This document shows positions 1-7,842 of a stretch of DNA of 64,000 nt, piece after piece. The stretch lies in NCBI GenBank assembly GCA_964412555.1, contig CAYPPG010000028.1, forward strand, positions 1 to 64,000, given 5' to 3'. The DNA is from CAYPPG01 sp964412555 (GTDB taxonomy: Bacteria > Hinthialibacterota > Hinthialibacteria > Hinthialibacterales > Hinthialibacteraceae). Each line of letters starts with the position of its first letter. The first letter of the stretch is position 1. Position numbers and translations under genes: made by a program. The notes beneath the pieces were generated by a model, which had not been told where the DNA came from, did no database searches, and saw only the letters and a program-made list of their open reading frames with translations.

Positions 1-2574
1 GATCCTACTATCCCTGAATTATCTTTTTCTCCTTCACCTCCATACCTTTATCGTGGACAGGAAATCGAATTGGCGGTCAACATCTCTGATGCAACTGATG
101 TTCTCGGTTACCGCATCGGTGTGAATTACAATCCTGCAGTCATCAAATACGTCTCCGGCTCCGCCACAATCGCCGGCACTTCTTGTGCACTATGGTACGG
201 GCCGTTTGTCAATGACGCGTCGGCGACGGGGCAGTTGATCTGTACTGCGGCGAGTGAAGGGGATCCGCTGGGGGCAGGGCCAGGTTCGTTGTTGAAATTC
301 CGGATGCTGGTTGATGGTGACAGTAGTTTGGCGGATGGGACGATCATCGATGTGACGTTTGATCCGGTGTTGACGAGTATCAATGAGGGGGATATTGCTG
401 TTGATTTGCAGGCTTGGAGCGCTACGGTCTTCGGTCCGAATCATCAGCCTTCGTTTACCGGGGGGCCGGATGTGGGGGTGTTGGAAGATTCCGGCGCTCA
501 TACCTTTGTCGGTTGGGCGACGGATATTTCGCCGGGGCCGAGCTACGAATCCATTCAAGATGTAACGTTTTCCGTTGAGACGAATAATCCCGCCCTGTTC
601 GCCGCCGGTCCGGCCATCAATCCTACGGGGACGTTGTCTTTCATGACAGCGCTCAATGCGAATGGTGTTGCCGAAGCGACGGTCGTGATGTTTGACAGCG
701 GGGGCACCGAAAACGGGGGAATTCATGATTCTACGCCTTATAACTTTATTGTTTCGGTGACAGCGGTGAATGATGCGCCGTCGTTCCTGGTGGGGGCGGA
801 TCAAGTTGTGTTGGAGGATTCGGGGGAACATATGGTTGTGGGATGGGCGACCGGGATTGTTGCCGGGCCTTCGGATGAAGGTTGGCAGGATGTCGTATTT
901 CAGACTTTTACGAATAACGATGACTTGTTTGCAGCGACTCCGGCTGTGTCGGCGATTGGGACGCTGCGGTTTACTCCGGCGGCGGATCGGAATGGGTCGG
1001 CTACGGTGAGTATTCGGCTCATTGATAATGGGGGGATTGAAAATGGTGGAGTGGATATGTCGGATTGGCAGGAGTTTTCTATTTCTGTTACGGCGGTGAA
1101 CGATCCGCCCTCGTTTACGGGGGGGCCGGATTTGTTTGTGTTGGAAGATGCGGGGGTGCAGACGTTTGTTGAATGGGCGACGGATATTATTACCGGGCCG
1201 ACGGATGAGAGCGGGCAAGGGCATTATTTCCTTGTCGAGGCCGCGAATTCGGTGTTGTTTGCTTCGGAGCCGGTGATCGATGTGTCAGGGACGTTGACGT
1301 TTATGCCGGCGCTGAATGCGAATGGGATTTCTTCGGTGTCTACGATTTTGTTCGATTCAGGGGGTACGGAAAACGGCGGGATTGCAATGTCTTTGCAGTA
1401 TGACTTTATTGTTTCTGTGACGCCGGTGAATGATCCGCCTTCGTTTGTTCGGGGGGCGACGGTGGCGTTGGTGAATGAGTCGGGATTGCCGGAAGAGATT
1501 GTGAATTGGGCGACGGCGATTTCAGCGGGGCCGCCGGATGAGGTGAGCCAGGAGTTGTCGTTTGTGGTGACTCCGGATCAGCCGGAATTATTTTCGGCTT
1601 CGCCGGCGATCGATGCGACGGGGACGCTGCGGTTTACGCCGGTAGTGGGGGCGCATGGGGTGGTGAATTCCACGGTCTTTGTTGCGGACAATGGTGGTTG
1701 GGAGTATGGCGGGAATCCGATTTCGGATGTAACCGAATATAATACGATCTTCTTCGAAACGTTTTTGTGGGGGGATATGAACGACAACAGCACCGTTGGA
1801 TCGGTGGACGCGTCGCTTGTTCTTCAATACGACGTGGGAACGATTTCATATTTCCCGGAATTTCCGCCGAGTAAGTATCCGGAATATTATCAACGATATT
1901 ACACGGAATATTTCCCCTTTCCGATCGAGGACGATCCGATCTTCACGCCTGTGGGGGATGTGAATTGGGATCAGACGATTGCGACGGTGGATGCGTCGCT
2001 CATCTTGCAGCAGTATGCTTTGTTGATTGATTATTTCCCGGCGGATACGAATGAGGATGATTGGGGGCCGGATTATGTGCCGGGTGGTAAATTGGCGAAA
2101 CGGGCGCGGGATACCGGATATGTCGTGGATCGGGAATTATCCGCTTCGGTGGTTGCGGGGCCGGATGGGAAGAGTTGGGTTGTGCGGTTTGCCGTCGATG
2201 ATGCGCGGGATCTTTGCGGGGTGAAGGTTGGGGTGCGGTTTGATGCTTCGCAGGTGGCCGTTGTGGAGGAGGATGCTTGTTTGTTGGTGGGGGGTGGGAT
2301 GAGTTTGATGGCTACGAATGCTTCCAATGATGGGTTATTTATTCTTGCAGGGGCTTTGGGGGCGCCGGTTGATGGGTCGCTGACCCATCCGACGGAGTTA
2401 CTTTCTCTCCGATTTAAGTGGATCGGTGACGATGAGCCTTCGGGGGGTGTTTTGATTGAGATCGATGAACAGTTGACGCGGTTGAATGATGGGGGGGTGC
2501 CGTTGGCCGGGAATAGTGTGAAGGTTTTGGATTTACTGAGTGAGACTTCTGTGCCGGGGTGGATGGTGTATTAG
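1..2574 (+). CDS. Secreted cohesin/cadherin-like repeat/dockerin protein, 5' partial
   Basis: The frame is open to the first base of the window, so the start and any signal peptide lie upstream; about 857 residues are visible. The first ~135 residues resemble a cohesin-type beta sandwich. Four repeats follow with an exact 330-base period (439, 769, 1099, 1429), each opening with N-[DH]-x-P-S-F, as in cadherin-like/VCBS adhesion repeats. Two dockerin-type calcium segments come next (GDMNDNSTVGSVDAS near 1770 and GDVNWDQTIATVDAS near 1954), separated by an unusual Tyr/Phe/Pro-rich linker. A second cohesin-like domain closes the protein, which ends in PGWMVY. The architecture implies a surface or extracellular scaffold/adhesin; the ligand is unknown. 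Codons are strikingly rich in GGG and GCG. Domain calls are by eye. Confidence 0.85.
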   Translation, partial: DPTIPELSFSPSPPYLYRGQEIELAVNISDATDVLGYRIGVNYNPAVIKYVSGSATIAGTSCALWYGPFVNDASATGQLICTAASEGDPLGAGPGSLLKFRMLVDGDSSLADGTIIDVTFDPVLTSINEGDIAVDLQAWSATVFGPNHQPSFTGGPDVGVLEDSGAHTFVGWATDISPGPSYESIQDVTFSVETNNPALFAAGPAINPTGTLSFMTALNANGVAEATVVMFDSGGTENGGIHDSTPYNFIVSVTAVNDAPSFLVGADQVVLEDSGEHMVVGWATGIVAGPSDEGWQDVVFQTFTNNDDLFAATPAVSAIGTLRFTPAADRNGSATVSIRLIDNGGIENGGVDMSDWQEFSISVTAVNDPPSFTGGPDLFVLEDAGVQTFVEWATDIITGPTDESGQGHYFLVEAANSVLFASEPVIDVSGTLTFMPALNANGISSVSTILFDSGGTENGGIAMSLQYDFIVSVTPVNDPPSFVRGATVALVNESGLPEEIVNWATAISAGPPDEVSQELSFVVTPDQPELFSASPAIDATGTLRFTPVVGAHGVVNSTVFVADNGGWEYGGNPISDVTEYNTIFFETFLWGDMNDNSTVGSVDASLVLQYDVGTISYFPEFPPSKYPEYYQRYYTEYFPFPIEDDPIFTPVGDVNWDQTIATVDASLILQQYALLIDYFPADTNEDDWGPDYVPGGKLAKRARDTGYVVDRELSASVVAGPDGKSWVVRFAVDDARDLCGVKVGVRFDASQVAVVEEDACLLVGGGMSLMATNASNDGLFILAGALGAPVDGSLTHPTELLSLRFKWIGDDEPSGGVLIEIDEQLTRLNDGGVPLAGNSVKVLDLLSETSVPGWMVY

Positions 2575-2577
2575 GAT

Positions 2578-2607
2578 CGTAGGGGCGATTTGCGAATCGA
2601 TCCTACG
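2578..2607. repeat. Palindromic repeat, GTAGGGGCGATT family
   Basis: An imperfect palindrome directly after the stop codon of the cohesin/dockerin gene, with arms of the form CGTAGG...CCTACG around a TTGCGAA core. A perfect relative lies at 30560-30587 between two secretion genes. It could form a hairpin at the 3' end of the transcript but has no T-tract. Confidence 0.7.
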
Positions 2608-2670
2608 GGTATGTGTTCCAAAGGATTCTTACGCACTTTCAGTGCTTGTTTTTCTTATGATTACCAGAAA

Positions 2671-2755
2671 CCAGGGGCGTTGCCCGCTGGCTATCATCTG
2701 TCGCCCTTTCAGGGCTTTGCTTTTTTGTTGGTCTACGTCGTTCAGGGGCGTTGCC
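2671..2755. repeat. Dispersed two-hairpin (REP-like) repeat, one full unit plus a truncated unit
   Basis: Unit one (2671-2716) holds CAGGGGCGTTGCCCGCTGG followed by CGCCCTTTCAGGGC, giving two small hairpins. A second unit begins at 2742 and breaks off at about 2755. The same family, with the same leader CGCACTTTCAGTGCTT (near 2635 and 4372), recurs on the other side of mnmE and again at 41.8 kb. Apart from this and the tandem repeat at 2792-2878, nothing coding is seen between 2575 and 2930. Confidence 0.8.
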
Positions 2756-2791
2756 TGCGCGAAAGCAAGGGCAGACTTCGCTTGCCCTTGG

Positions 2792-2878
2792 CACCCGGAG
2801 ACGCTTGGTACGCGGAGACGCACCCGGAGACGCTTGGTACGCGGAGACGCACCCGGAGACGCTTGGTACGCGGAGACG
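2792..2878. repeat. Three perfect tandem copies of a 29-bp repeat
   Basis: The unit begins CACCCGGAGACG and ends GCGGAGACG; copies are 2792-2820, 2821-2849 and 2850-2878 with no mismatch and no spacer. Each unit itself contains two GGAGACG half-repeats. The array sits in the intergenic repeat cluster downstream of mnmE. Perfect identity suggests recent expansion. Confidence 0.9.
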
Positions 2879-2930
2879 GCGGTATCTTGTCGGCTTTTTC
2901 AAAAATGCCGCCGGGACGGCGGCGTTACGT

Positions 2931-4343
2931 TTACTTTCCGATGCAGAAGCGGGAGAAGATGGTGTTGATGATGTCGGGGGGAGTTTCGGAGCCGTCTAGT
3001 TCGGAGAGGGATTTTAAGGCGGAGCGCAATTCTTCGGCGATCAGCTCGAGGGGGGATTTGTTTTGGGCGAATTGTTGGGTTTGGAGGAAGGATTCTGCGG
3101 ATTGTTGGAGAAGTCTTTCTTGGCGGGTGGTGATGAGGTAGGAGGAATCCAATTGGGCGGGGACCAAGGCGTTGACTTTGTTTTCGAGGGTTTTTAACAA
3201 TTCGTCCAGCCCGTTTTCTTCTTGGGCCGATGCGGTGATGAAATTACATTTGTCATATTTACGTTTCACTTCATCGAATCGATTATCATCGGAGCAGAGA
3301 TCTCGTTTGTTGGCGGTTAGGATGATGTCGGTTTCTCGGCTGTGTTGGGTGATATCGTGCAGAAGGTTGTAGTCTTCCATGAGCGGGCCGGTTTCGGCGT
3401 CAAAGATGAAGATGATGATGTGAGAAGTAGTCAGCAATTCGCGGGAACGTTCGACTCCGATGGCTTCGATTTCTTCGTAGGTTTCGCGAAGACCGGCGGT
3501 GTCGATCAAGGTGACGGGGCGTCCGTTCAGTTCGATGGTGCCTTCAATGCTGTCCCGTGTGGTGCCGGCGTGGGGGGTGACGATGGCGCGGTCACGGCCT
3601 AAGAGGCGGTTGAAGAGGCTGGATTTGCCTACATTCGGACGGCCTGCCAAGACGACCAGGATTCCCTGTTCGAAGCGTTGTTCGCGGACGGAGCGAGATT
3701 GCAGGTCTTTCATCAGGTGGACGAGATGATCGATTTTCGTTTGTAATTCCGTACCGAGTTGTTCTTCCATGGCGTCATCGGGGAATTCGATTTGGGTTTC
3801 GACTTCGACCAGGGCGGCGATCAATGCATCTTTCATTTTTGCTAGATCGCGGGAGAATTCTCCTTCCAGCATACGCAGGGATAAGGCGCGGGCGAGTTGG
3901 GAGCGGCTGTCGATGAGGGCGGACAATCCTTCCGCTTGGGCTACATCCATTTTACCATGGCGGACGGCGCGGAAGGTAAACTCGCCCGGTTCCGCCGGAC
4001 GGGCATTCAAACGGTACAGGATTTCCAGGATTTTGCGGATGACCGCTTCGCTGCCGTGGCAGTGGATTTCGGTCATGTTTTCGCCGGTGTAGGAGTGGGG
4101 GGTGGGGAAGGCGACGCAGAGGGTATCGTCGATGATGGTTTTGTCTGCGGGATCAATGATGGTTCCGTGGCACATCGTTCTTGGGGAATCCAGATTTGAT
4201 TTTCCGGATGGGCGGAAGATGGATTTGCAGATATCGAGCGCATCACCGCCGCTGATGCGGATGATCGCGACCGCGCCGCGGCCTTGGGGGGTGGAGACGG
4301 CGGCGATGGTGTCTTGGCGGAGGAAGAGGAGGGGGTTGGTCAT
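2931..4343 (-). CDS. mnmE: tRNA uridine-5-carboxymethylaminomethyl modification GTPase MnmE
   Basis: A full-length 470-residue MnmE. With MnmG it modifies U34 of certain tRNAs in the cytoplasm. The N-terminal formyl-tetrahydrofolate-binding domain covers roughly residues 1-120. The helical domain is interrupted by the G domain, with P-loop GRPNVGKS at 234-241, switch II DTAGL near 280 and NKRD near 345. The protein ends in the hallmark CIGK tetrapeptide that carries the catalytic cysteine. The usual partner mnmG is not in the window. The gene stands alone, flanked on both sides by members of the same palindromic repeat family. Confidence 0.97.
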   Translation of the reverse strand: MTNPLLFLRQDTIAAVSTPQGRGAVAIIRISGGDALDICKSIFRPSGKSNLDSPRTMCHGTIIDPADKTIIDDTLCVAFPTPHSYTGENMTEIHCHGSEAVIRKILEILYRLNARPAEPGEFTFRAVRHGKMDVAQAEGLSALIDSRSQLARALSLRMLEGEFSRDLAKMKDALIAALVEVETQIEFPDDAMEEQLGTELQTKIDHLVHLMKDLQSRSVREQRFEQGILVVLAGRPNVGKSSLFNRLLGRDRAIVTPHAGTTRDSIEGTIELNGRPVTLIDTAGLRETYEEIEAIGVERSRELLTTSHIIIFIFDAETGPLMEDYNLLHDITQHSRETDIILTANKRDLCSDDNRFDEVKRKYDKCNFITASAQEENGLDELLKTLENKVNALVPAQLDSSYLITTRQERLLQQSAESFLQTQQFAQNKSPLELIAEELRSALKSLSELDGSETPPDIINTIFSRFCIGK

Positions 4344-4409
4344 TCTTTGTCCTTGTTGTTGGTTTTCGTGCGCACTTTCAGTGCTTAATGTTTACGTTTA
4401 TTGTAGTAT

Positions 4410-4661
4410 CCAGGGGCGATGCCCGCTGGCTATCATCTCACGCCCTTTCAGGGCTTTTTCTTTATGTTTGTTTACATCGTTCAGGGGCGTTGCCCGCTGT
4501 CTATCAACTTGTACCCCGTTGGGGTAAGTTTTGCGTATTCCAGAATCCAGGGGTGTTGCCCGCTGGCTATCTTCTTTCACCCCTTCAGGGTGAGATTAAC
4601 ATGTCATTACTTATTTCCAGGATTTTTCCCGTTGGTTATCTTCTGGTACCCATTGGGATTA
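4410..4661. repeat. Cluster of four two-hairpin (REP-like) repeat units
   Basis: Units start near 4410, 4482, 4547 and 4615. The first stem is always a variant of CAGGGGCGTTGCCCGCTGG. The second stem varies in a compensated way: CGCCCTTTCAGGGC, TACCCCGTTGGGGTA, CACCCCTTCAGGGTG and, in the decayed last unit, TACCCATTGGGAT. Open frames running through this stretch are repeat artefacts. The rest of 4344-4768 shows no gene. Confidence 0.85.
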
Positions 4662-4768
4662 ACTACTGCGTATTTCTATCTTTTTCAATCCGGCTGGTGT
4701 AAATAACTTCCGGACCTTATGGTATGCGATATACTTTAGGTTGCGAAATTTGTCTACGGGATTTCATT

Positions 4769-5491
4769 ATGTCTTTAATACAAGCCTTGTTTTGTGATAT
4801 GGATGAGACATTGACGGCTGATAATGCGAGTATATCTCAATCCATACAGCAAGTGATTCCTGTGATTCAACGACACTATGAGCATCTGGAAACACAACGG
4901 ATTTACGAGACGTATTGTACCGTGAATCGGTGGCATTGGGAACATTACGATGAATCGCCGATTCGGGAGTTGAGCGATTCTATCGAGGTACGGGCGTTGA
5001 TCTTGAGGGAAGTGCTGCGGGAATTCGAAATTGACGATGGTGATTTAGCCGAAGAAGTGGCGCGTGAATTTGAGGGATGGCGGGAAAAAACGTATCGGTG
5101 TTATGAGGATACGATTCCGGTGCTGCAATCGTTGTGCAAAACGCTTCCTATCGTTTTGGTGACGAATGGGAATTCTTCTATGCAACGGGGAAAAATTCAG
5201 CGATGCGGACTCGAACCGTATTTGAAAGCGGTTGTGATCGCTCAAGAGATCGGGGAATCCAAACCGGCGGCGAAGCCCTTTGAAAAGGCTTTGGAAGCGG
5301 TTGGAGTTGAGCCTGGGTATGTTTTGATGGTGGGGGATCATTTGGAAAAGGATATTGGAGGAGCCAAGAATGTGGGGTGCCGGACGGCTTGGATGGTGCG
5401 CAATGGAACACCGAGTGACAATCCCAAGCCGAAGCCTGATTTTACCGTACAGAATATGAACGAGGTGAAAAAGATAGTTGAATGCTCATGA
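4769..5491 (+). CDS. HAD-superfamily phosphatase/hydrolase
   Basis: About 240 residues from the chosen ATG, which puts the catalytic DMDETLT motif (Asp10, Asp12) close to the N-terminus as is normal for HAD enzymes; an in-frame start at 4724 would add an unlikely leader. A helical cap of about 90 residues is followed by motif II in LVTNGN, the motif III lysine in SKPAAKP, and motif IV GDHLEKDIGGAK. The layout matches the YjjG/N-acylneuraminate-9-phosphatase type of small-molecule phosphatase, but the substrate cannot be read from sequence. The stop lies one base before the preferred start of the DMT transporter gene, so the two are probably cotranscribed. Confidence 0.88.
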   Translation: MSLIQALFCDMDETLTADNASISQSIQQVIPVIQRHYEHLETQRIYETYCTVNRWHWEHYDESPIRELSDSIEVRALILREVLREFEIDDGDLAEEVAREFEGWREKTYRCYEDTIPVLQSLCKTLPIVLVTNGNSSMQRGKIQRCGLEPYLKAVVIAQEIGESKPAAKPFEKALEAVGVEPGYVLMVGDHLEKDIGGAKNVGCRTAWMVRNGTPSDNPKPKPDFTVQNMNEVKKIVECS

Positions 5492-5492
5492 T

Positions 5493-6467
5493 ATGAAGTC
5501 GGAATTTTCCGATGTGACGAAACCCCGTCCTTGGCTGCGTCCGGAATTGATCGGGATTCTCTGTGTAATTCTCGCCCAATTTCTGTTTGGAACTACCTTT
5601 GCGTTCAATAAATATGTGATCAATCACAACGTCGATCCGATGTTGCTGGGATTCAACCGTATGACGCTGGTGACGATTTGTTTGCTTCCTTTTTTTAGGC
5701 GGTTTAAGGGAAATACGCAATGGAGTTGGAACGATTGGAAGCGGGTTGTATTCATTGGGGCGGTGGCGCAGACATTGGCGATTATTTTCGAGTATGGAGG
5801 AACGAAATTCACGACGGCATCGAATGCATCTTTGATCATCTCGACGGAAGCGGTGTTTTCGGTTTTTCTGAGTGTCTTGATTTTGAAAGAGCGGTTGAAA
5901 CTGCCGACGGTCGTGGGGGGGATTCTCGCGGTGGCAGGGATGGGACTCGTGATGTTGAACGATATTCGAAAATTGGAGTTTCATACCGGCACGGGATTGA
6001 AAGGGGATTTGTTGGTTTTGTTTTCGGTGATCTGCTGGGGATTGTATACCGTTTATAGCAAACAGGTATTGAATCATTCAAATGCGATCTATACCTTATT
6101 TTTTGTTTCTCTGTTTACCAACATCTCTCTCGGGATGGTGAATCTGTGGCGGGGGACGTTTTCGCAACTTGCCGAGATGCCGATTCAAGCCTGGCTGGCG
6201 ACGATTTATTTGGGGGTGTTTTGTTCCTGTTTGGGACATATGTTGTATTATGCGGCGTTGCGCCGCTTGCCCGCTTCGATAGTCGCTTTGACATTGACGC
6301 TTCTTCCGGTGTTCGGTGTCACGGTTTCGATGATTTTATTGGGTGAGACGTTAAATATCGCACAATTTGTTGGAGCGCTTATTATTATGATTGGGGTGGC
6401 GTATGCGGTTTGGCCCCGAAAATATCAGCCTTCTTTAGCAAAAGACGCGTTTGTGGGAACGCAATAG
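5493..6467 (+). CDS. EamA/DMT-family inner-membrane transporter
   Basis: About 324 residues with ten predicted hydrophobic segments arranged as two EamA repeats, typical of drug/metabolite transporters. An N-terminal cytoplasmic stretch of about 15 residues precedes the first segment (LIGILCVILAQFLFGTTFAF). The ATG at 5493 is preferred over an upstream TTG at 5478 that would overlap the HAD gene. The substrate is unknown; adjacency to a HAD phosphatase is compatible with export or uptake of a metabolite but does not establish it. The gene converges with the amidohydrolase gene 7 bp away. Confidence 0.9.
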   Translation: MKSEFSDVTKPRPWLRPELIGILCVILAQFLFGTTFAFNKYVINHNVDPMLLGFNRMTLVTICLLPFFRRFKGNTQWSWNDWKRVVFIGAVAQTLAIIFEYGGTKFTTASNASLIISTEAVFSVFLSVLILKERLKLPTVVGGILAVAGMGLVMLNDIRKLEFHTGTGLKGDLLVLFSVICWGLYTVYSKQVLNHSNAIYTLFFVSLFTNISLGMVNLWRGTFSQLAEMPIQAWLATIYLGVFCSCLGHMLYYAALRRLPASIVALTLTLLPVFGVTVSMILLGETLNIAQFVGALIIMIGVAYAVWPRKYQPSLAKDAFVGTQ

Positions 6468-6474
6468 TTCCGAA

Positions 6475-7821
6475 TTATTCTTTTTCGATGATGCCCATTC
6501 GGCGGTATTTTTCCAAATATTTTGCATAGAGCTGTGTATGCTTACTGCTTACATCTACTTTTCGGCCTTGGATAAATTCCATTTCGATGTTGGTGGTGAT
6601 TTCCAGCACGTTGCCGTTTGTGACGATCAGGGTGGCGTCTTTTCCGGTTTCTAGGGAACCGAGTCTGTCGGCGACACCTACAATTTGGGCCGGATAAAGA
6701 GTGATTGCTTTCAACGCTTCTTCAGCGGATAAGCCGAAAGCGGCGGCTTTGGCTGCTTCGTAGGCGATGTTGCGTTCGTCGGTGATCCCACCTGCGCCGG
6801 CGATGCAGAATTGGATTCCCGCTTTGTATAACTTGGATGGCAAGGTGTAGGGCGTGTCGTATGGTTCCCAATCCCGGCGGGGGAGAGTGTAGATATCGCG
6901 AATGATGACTGGGATATCGTGTTTTTTGAGAAGTTCGGTGACACGCCACACATCGCCTCCGCTGATGAGTACCATTTTGAGGTCTTCTTCACAAATCCAA
7001 TCTATGGCGGATTGTATTTGTTGGATTTCGTAGGCGTGTACAAAAACCGGGATTTCTTTGTTCAAGACAGGGAGCATGGATTCCCAGCGAATATCTGTGT
7101 CGTGGTAGGGAATTCCTTCTTGTGATTCTGCCTTCTTGGCTTTTTGGTAGGCACGGGCTCCGGCAAAGGCGTCGCGGATGATTTGGAGGTGTTCTTCCCG
7201 CCGTTCGATGGCTTTGGAGGCATTGTCGGAGGAGCGGTCGATATGTATGTTCGGCCAGCGGATATGCATACCGACTGGTGCTTTTATCGTCATATCTTCC
7301 CAGGTCCAGCCGTCGAGGGCGAGCAGGGCTGAGGTTCCGGAAATGTATCCGCCTTGGGGGACGATTAGAGCAGTGGTGATCCCGTTGGCGCGGGTGACGG
7401 GGATGTGTTCGCTGCCGGGATTGACTGCGACTTCGGCTCGGACTTCGGGGGTGATTTGTCCGGTTTCGGCATAGTCGTGGGTGGCGCGGACGGCGCCGAT
7501 TTCGACCAGGCCGAGTGTGGTGTCTGCGGCGATGAGTCCCGGATAGACGTATTGGCCGGTTACATCGATGGTTTCGGCATTGTCCGGTATTTCGATGTTT
7601 TTCCCGATTGTCGTGATTTTCCCATTCGTGAATAGAATGGTTCCGTTCTCGACGCTCGCTCCATTTACAGGAACGATAGTGCCGCCGATTAATGCGATGG
7701 GGTGATCTTGTGGCGGGGCGGGGATTTGGTCGGAAGCCCGACCGTAAGGGATAAGAAGGATCAACGAGAATAATAAATAGAGAGTGATTGAAATGGGATG
7801 TACTGTTTTTATTTTTTTCAT
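6475..7821 (-). CDS. Exported amidohydrolase-fold protein lacking the metal site
   Basis: A 448-residue protein with an N-terminal signal peptide (hydrophobic core ITLYLLFSLILLIPY) and an imidazolonepropionase-like amidohydrolase fold. The strand that normally carries the metal-binding H-x-H reads YPGLIAADTTLGL, so both histidines are replaced. The late S-D ligand region reads AGAGGITDERN. It is therefore probably not a metal-dependent hydrolase as it stands, and may be a partner or pseudoenzyme. It lies 21 bp downstream of a larger two-domain homologue on the same strand and is probably cotranscribed with it. Fold assignment is firm; catalytic activity is doubtful. Confidence 0.85.
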   Translation of the reverse strand: MKKIKTVHPISITLYLLFSLILLIPYGRASDQIPAPPQDHPIALIGGTIVPVNGASVENGTILFTNGKITTIGKNIEIPDNAETIDVTGQYVYPGLIAADTTLGLVEIGAVRATHDYAETGQITPEVRAEVAVNPGSEHIPVTRANGITTALIVPQGGYISGTSALLALDGWTWEDMTIKAPVGMHIRWPNIHIDRSSDNASKAIERREEHLQIIRDAFAGARAYQKAKKAESQEGIPYHDTDIRWESMLPVLNKEIPVFVHAYEIQQIQSAIDWICEEDLKMVLISGGDVWRVTELLKKHDIPVIIRDIYTLPRRDWEPYDTPYTLPSKLYKAGIQFCIAGAGGITDERNIAYEAAKAAAFGLSAEEALKAITLYPAQIVGVADRLGSLETGKDATLIVTNGNVLEITTNIEMEFIQGRKVDVSSKHTQLYAKYLEKYRRMGIIEKE

Positions 7822-7842
7822 GATGTATATCTCCTACGTTCG

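Noticed and set aside
190..1224. Long minus-strand open frame (344 codons) under the cohesin/dockerin gene
   Set aside because: Arg/His-rich antisense translation of a codon-biased repeat gene; no ribosome site and no family.
2671..2878. Possible CRISPR array
   Set aside because: The 29-bp copies are contiguous with no spacers, the other repeats are palindromic units of varying spacing, and there are no cas genes.
4388..4706. Overlapping short open frames between mnmE and the HAD gene
   Set aside because: They run through the palindromic repeat units in several frames and have no ribosome sites.
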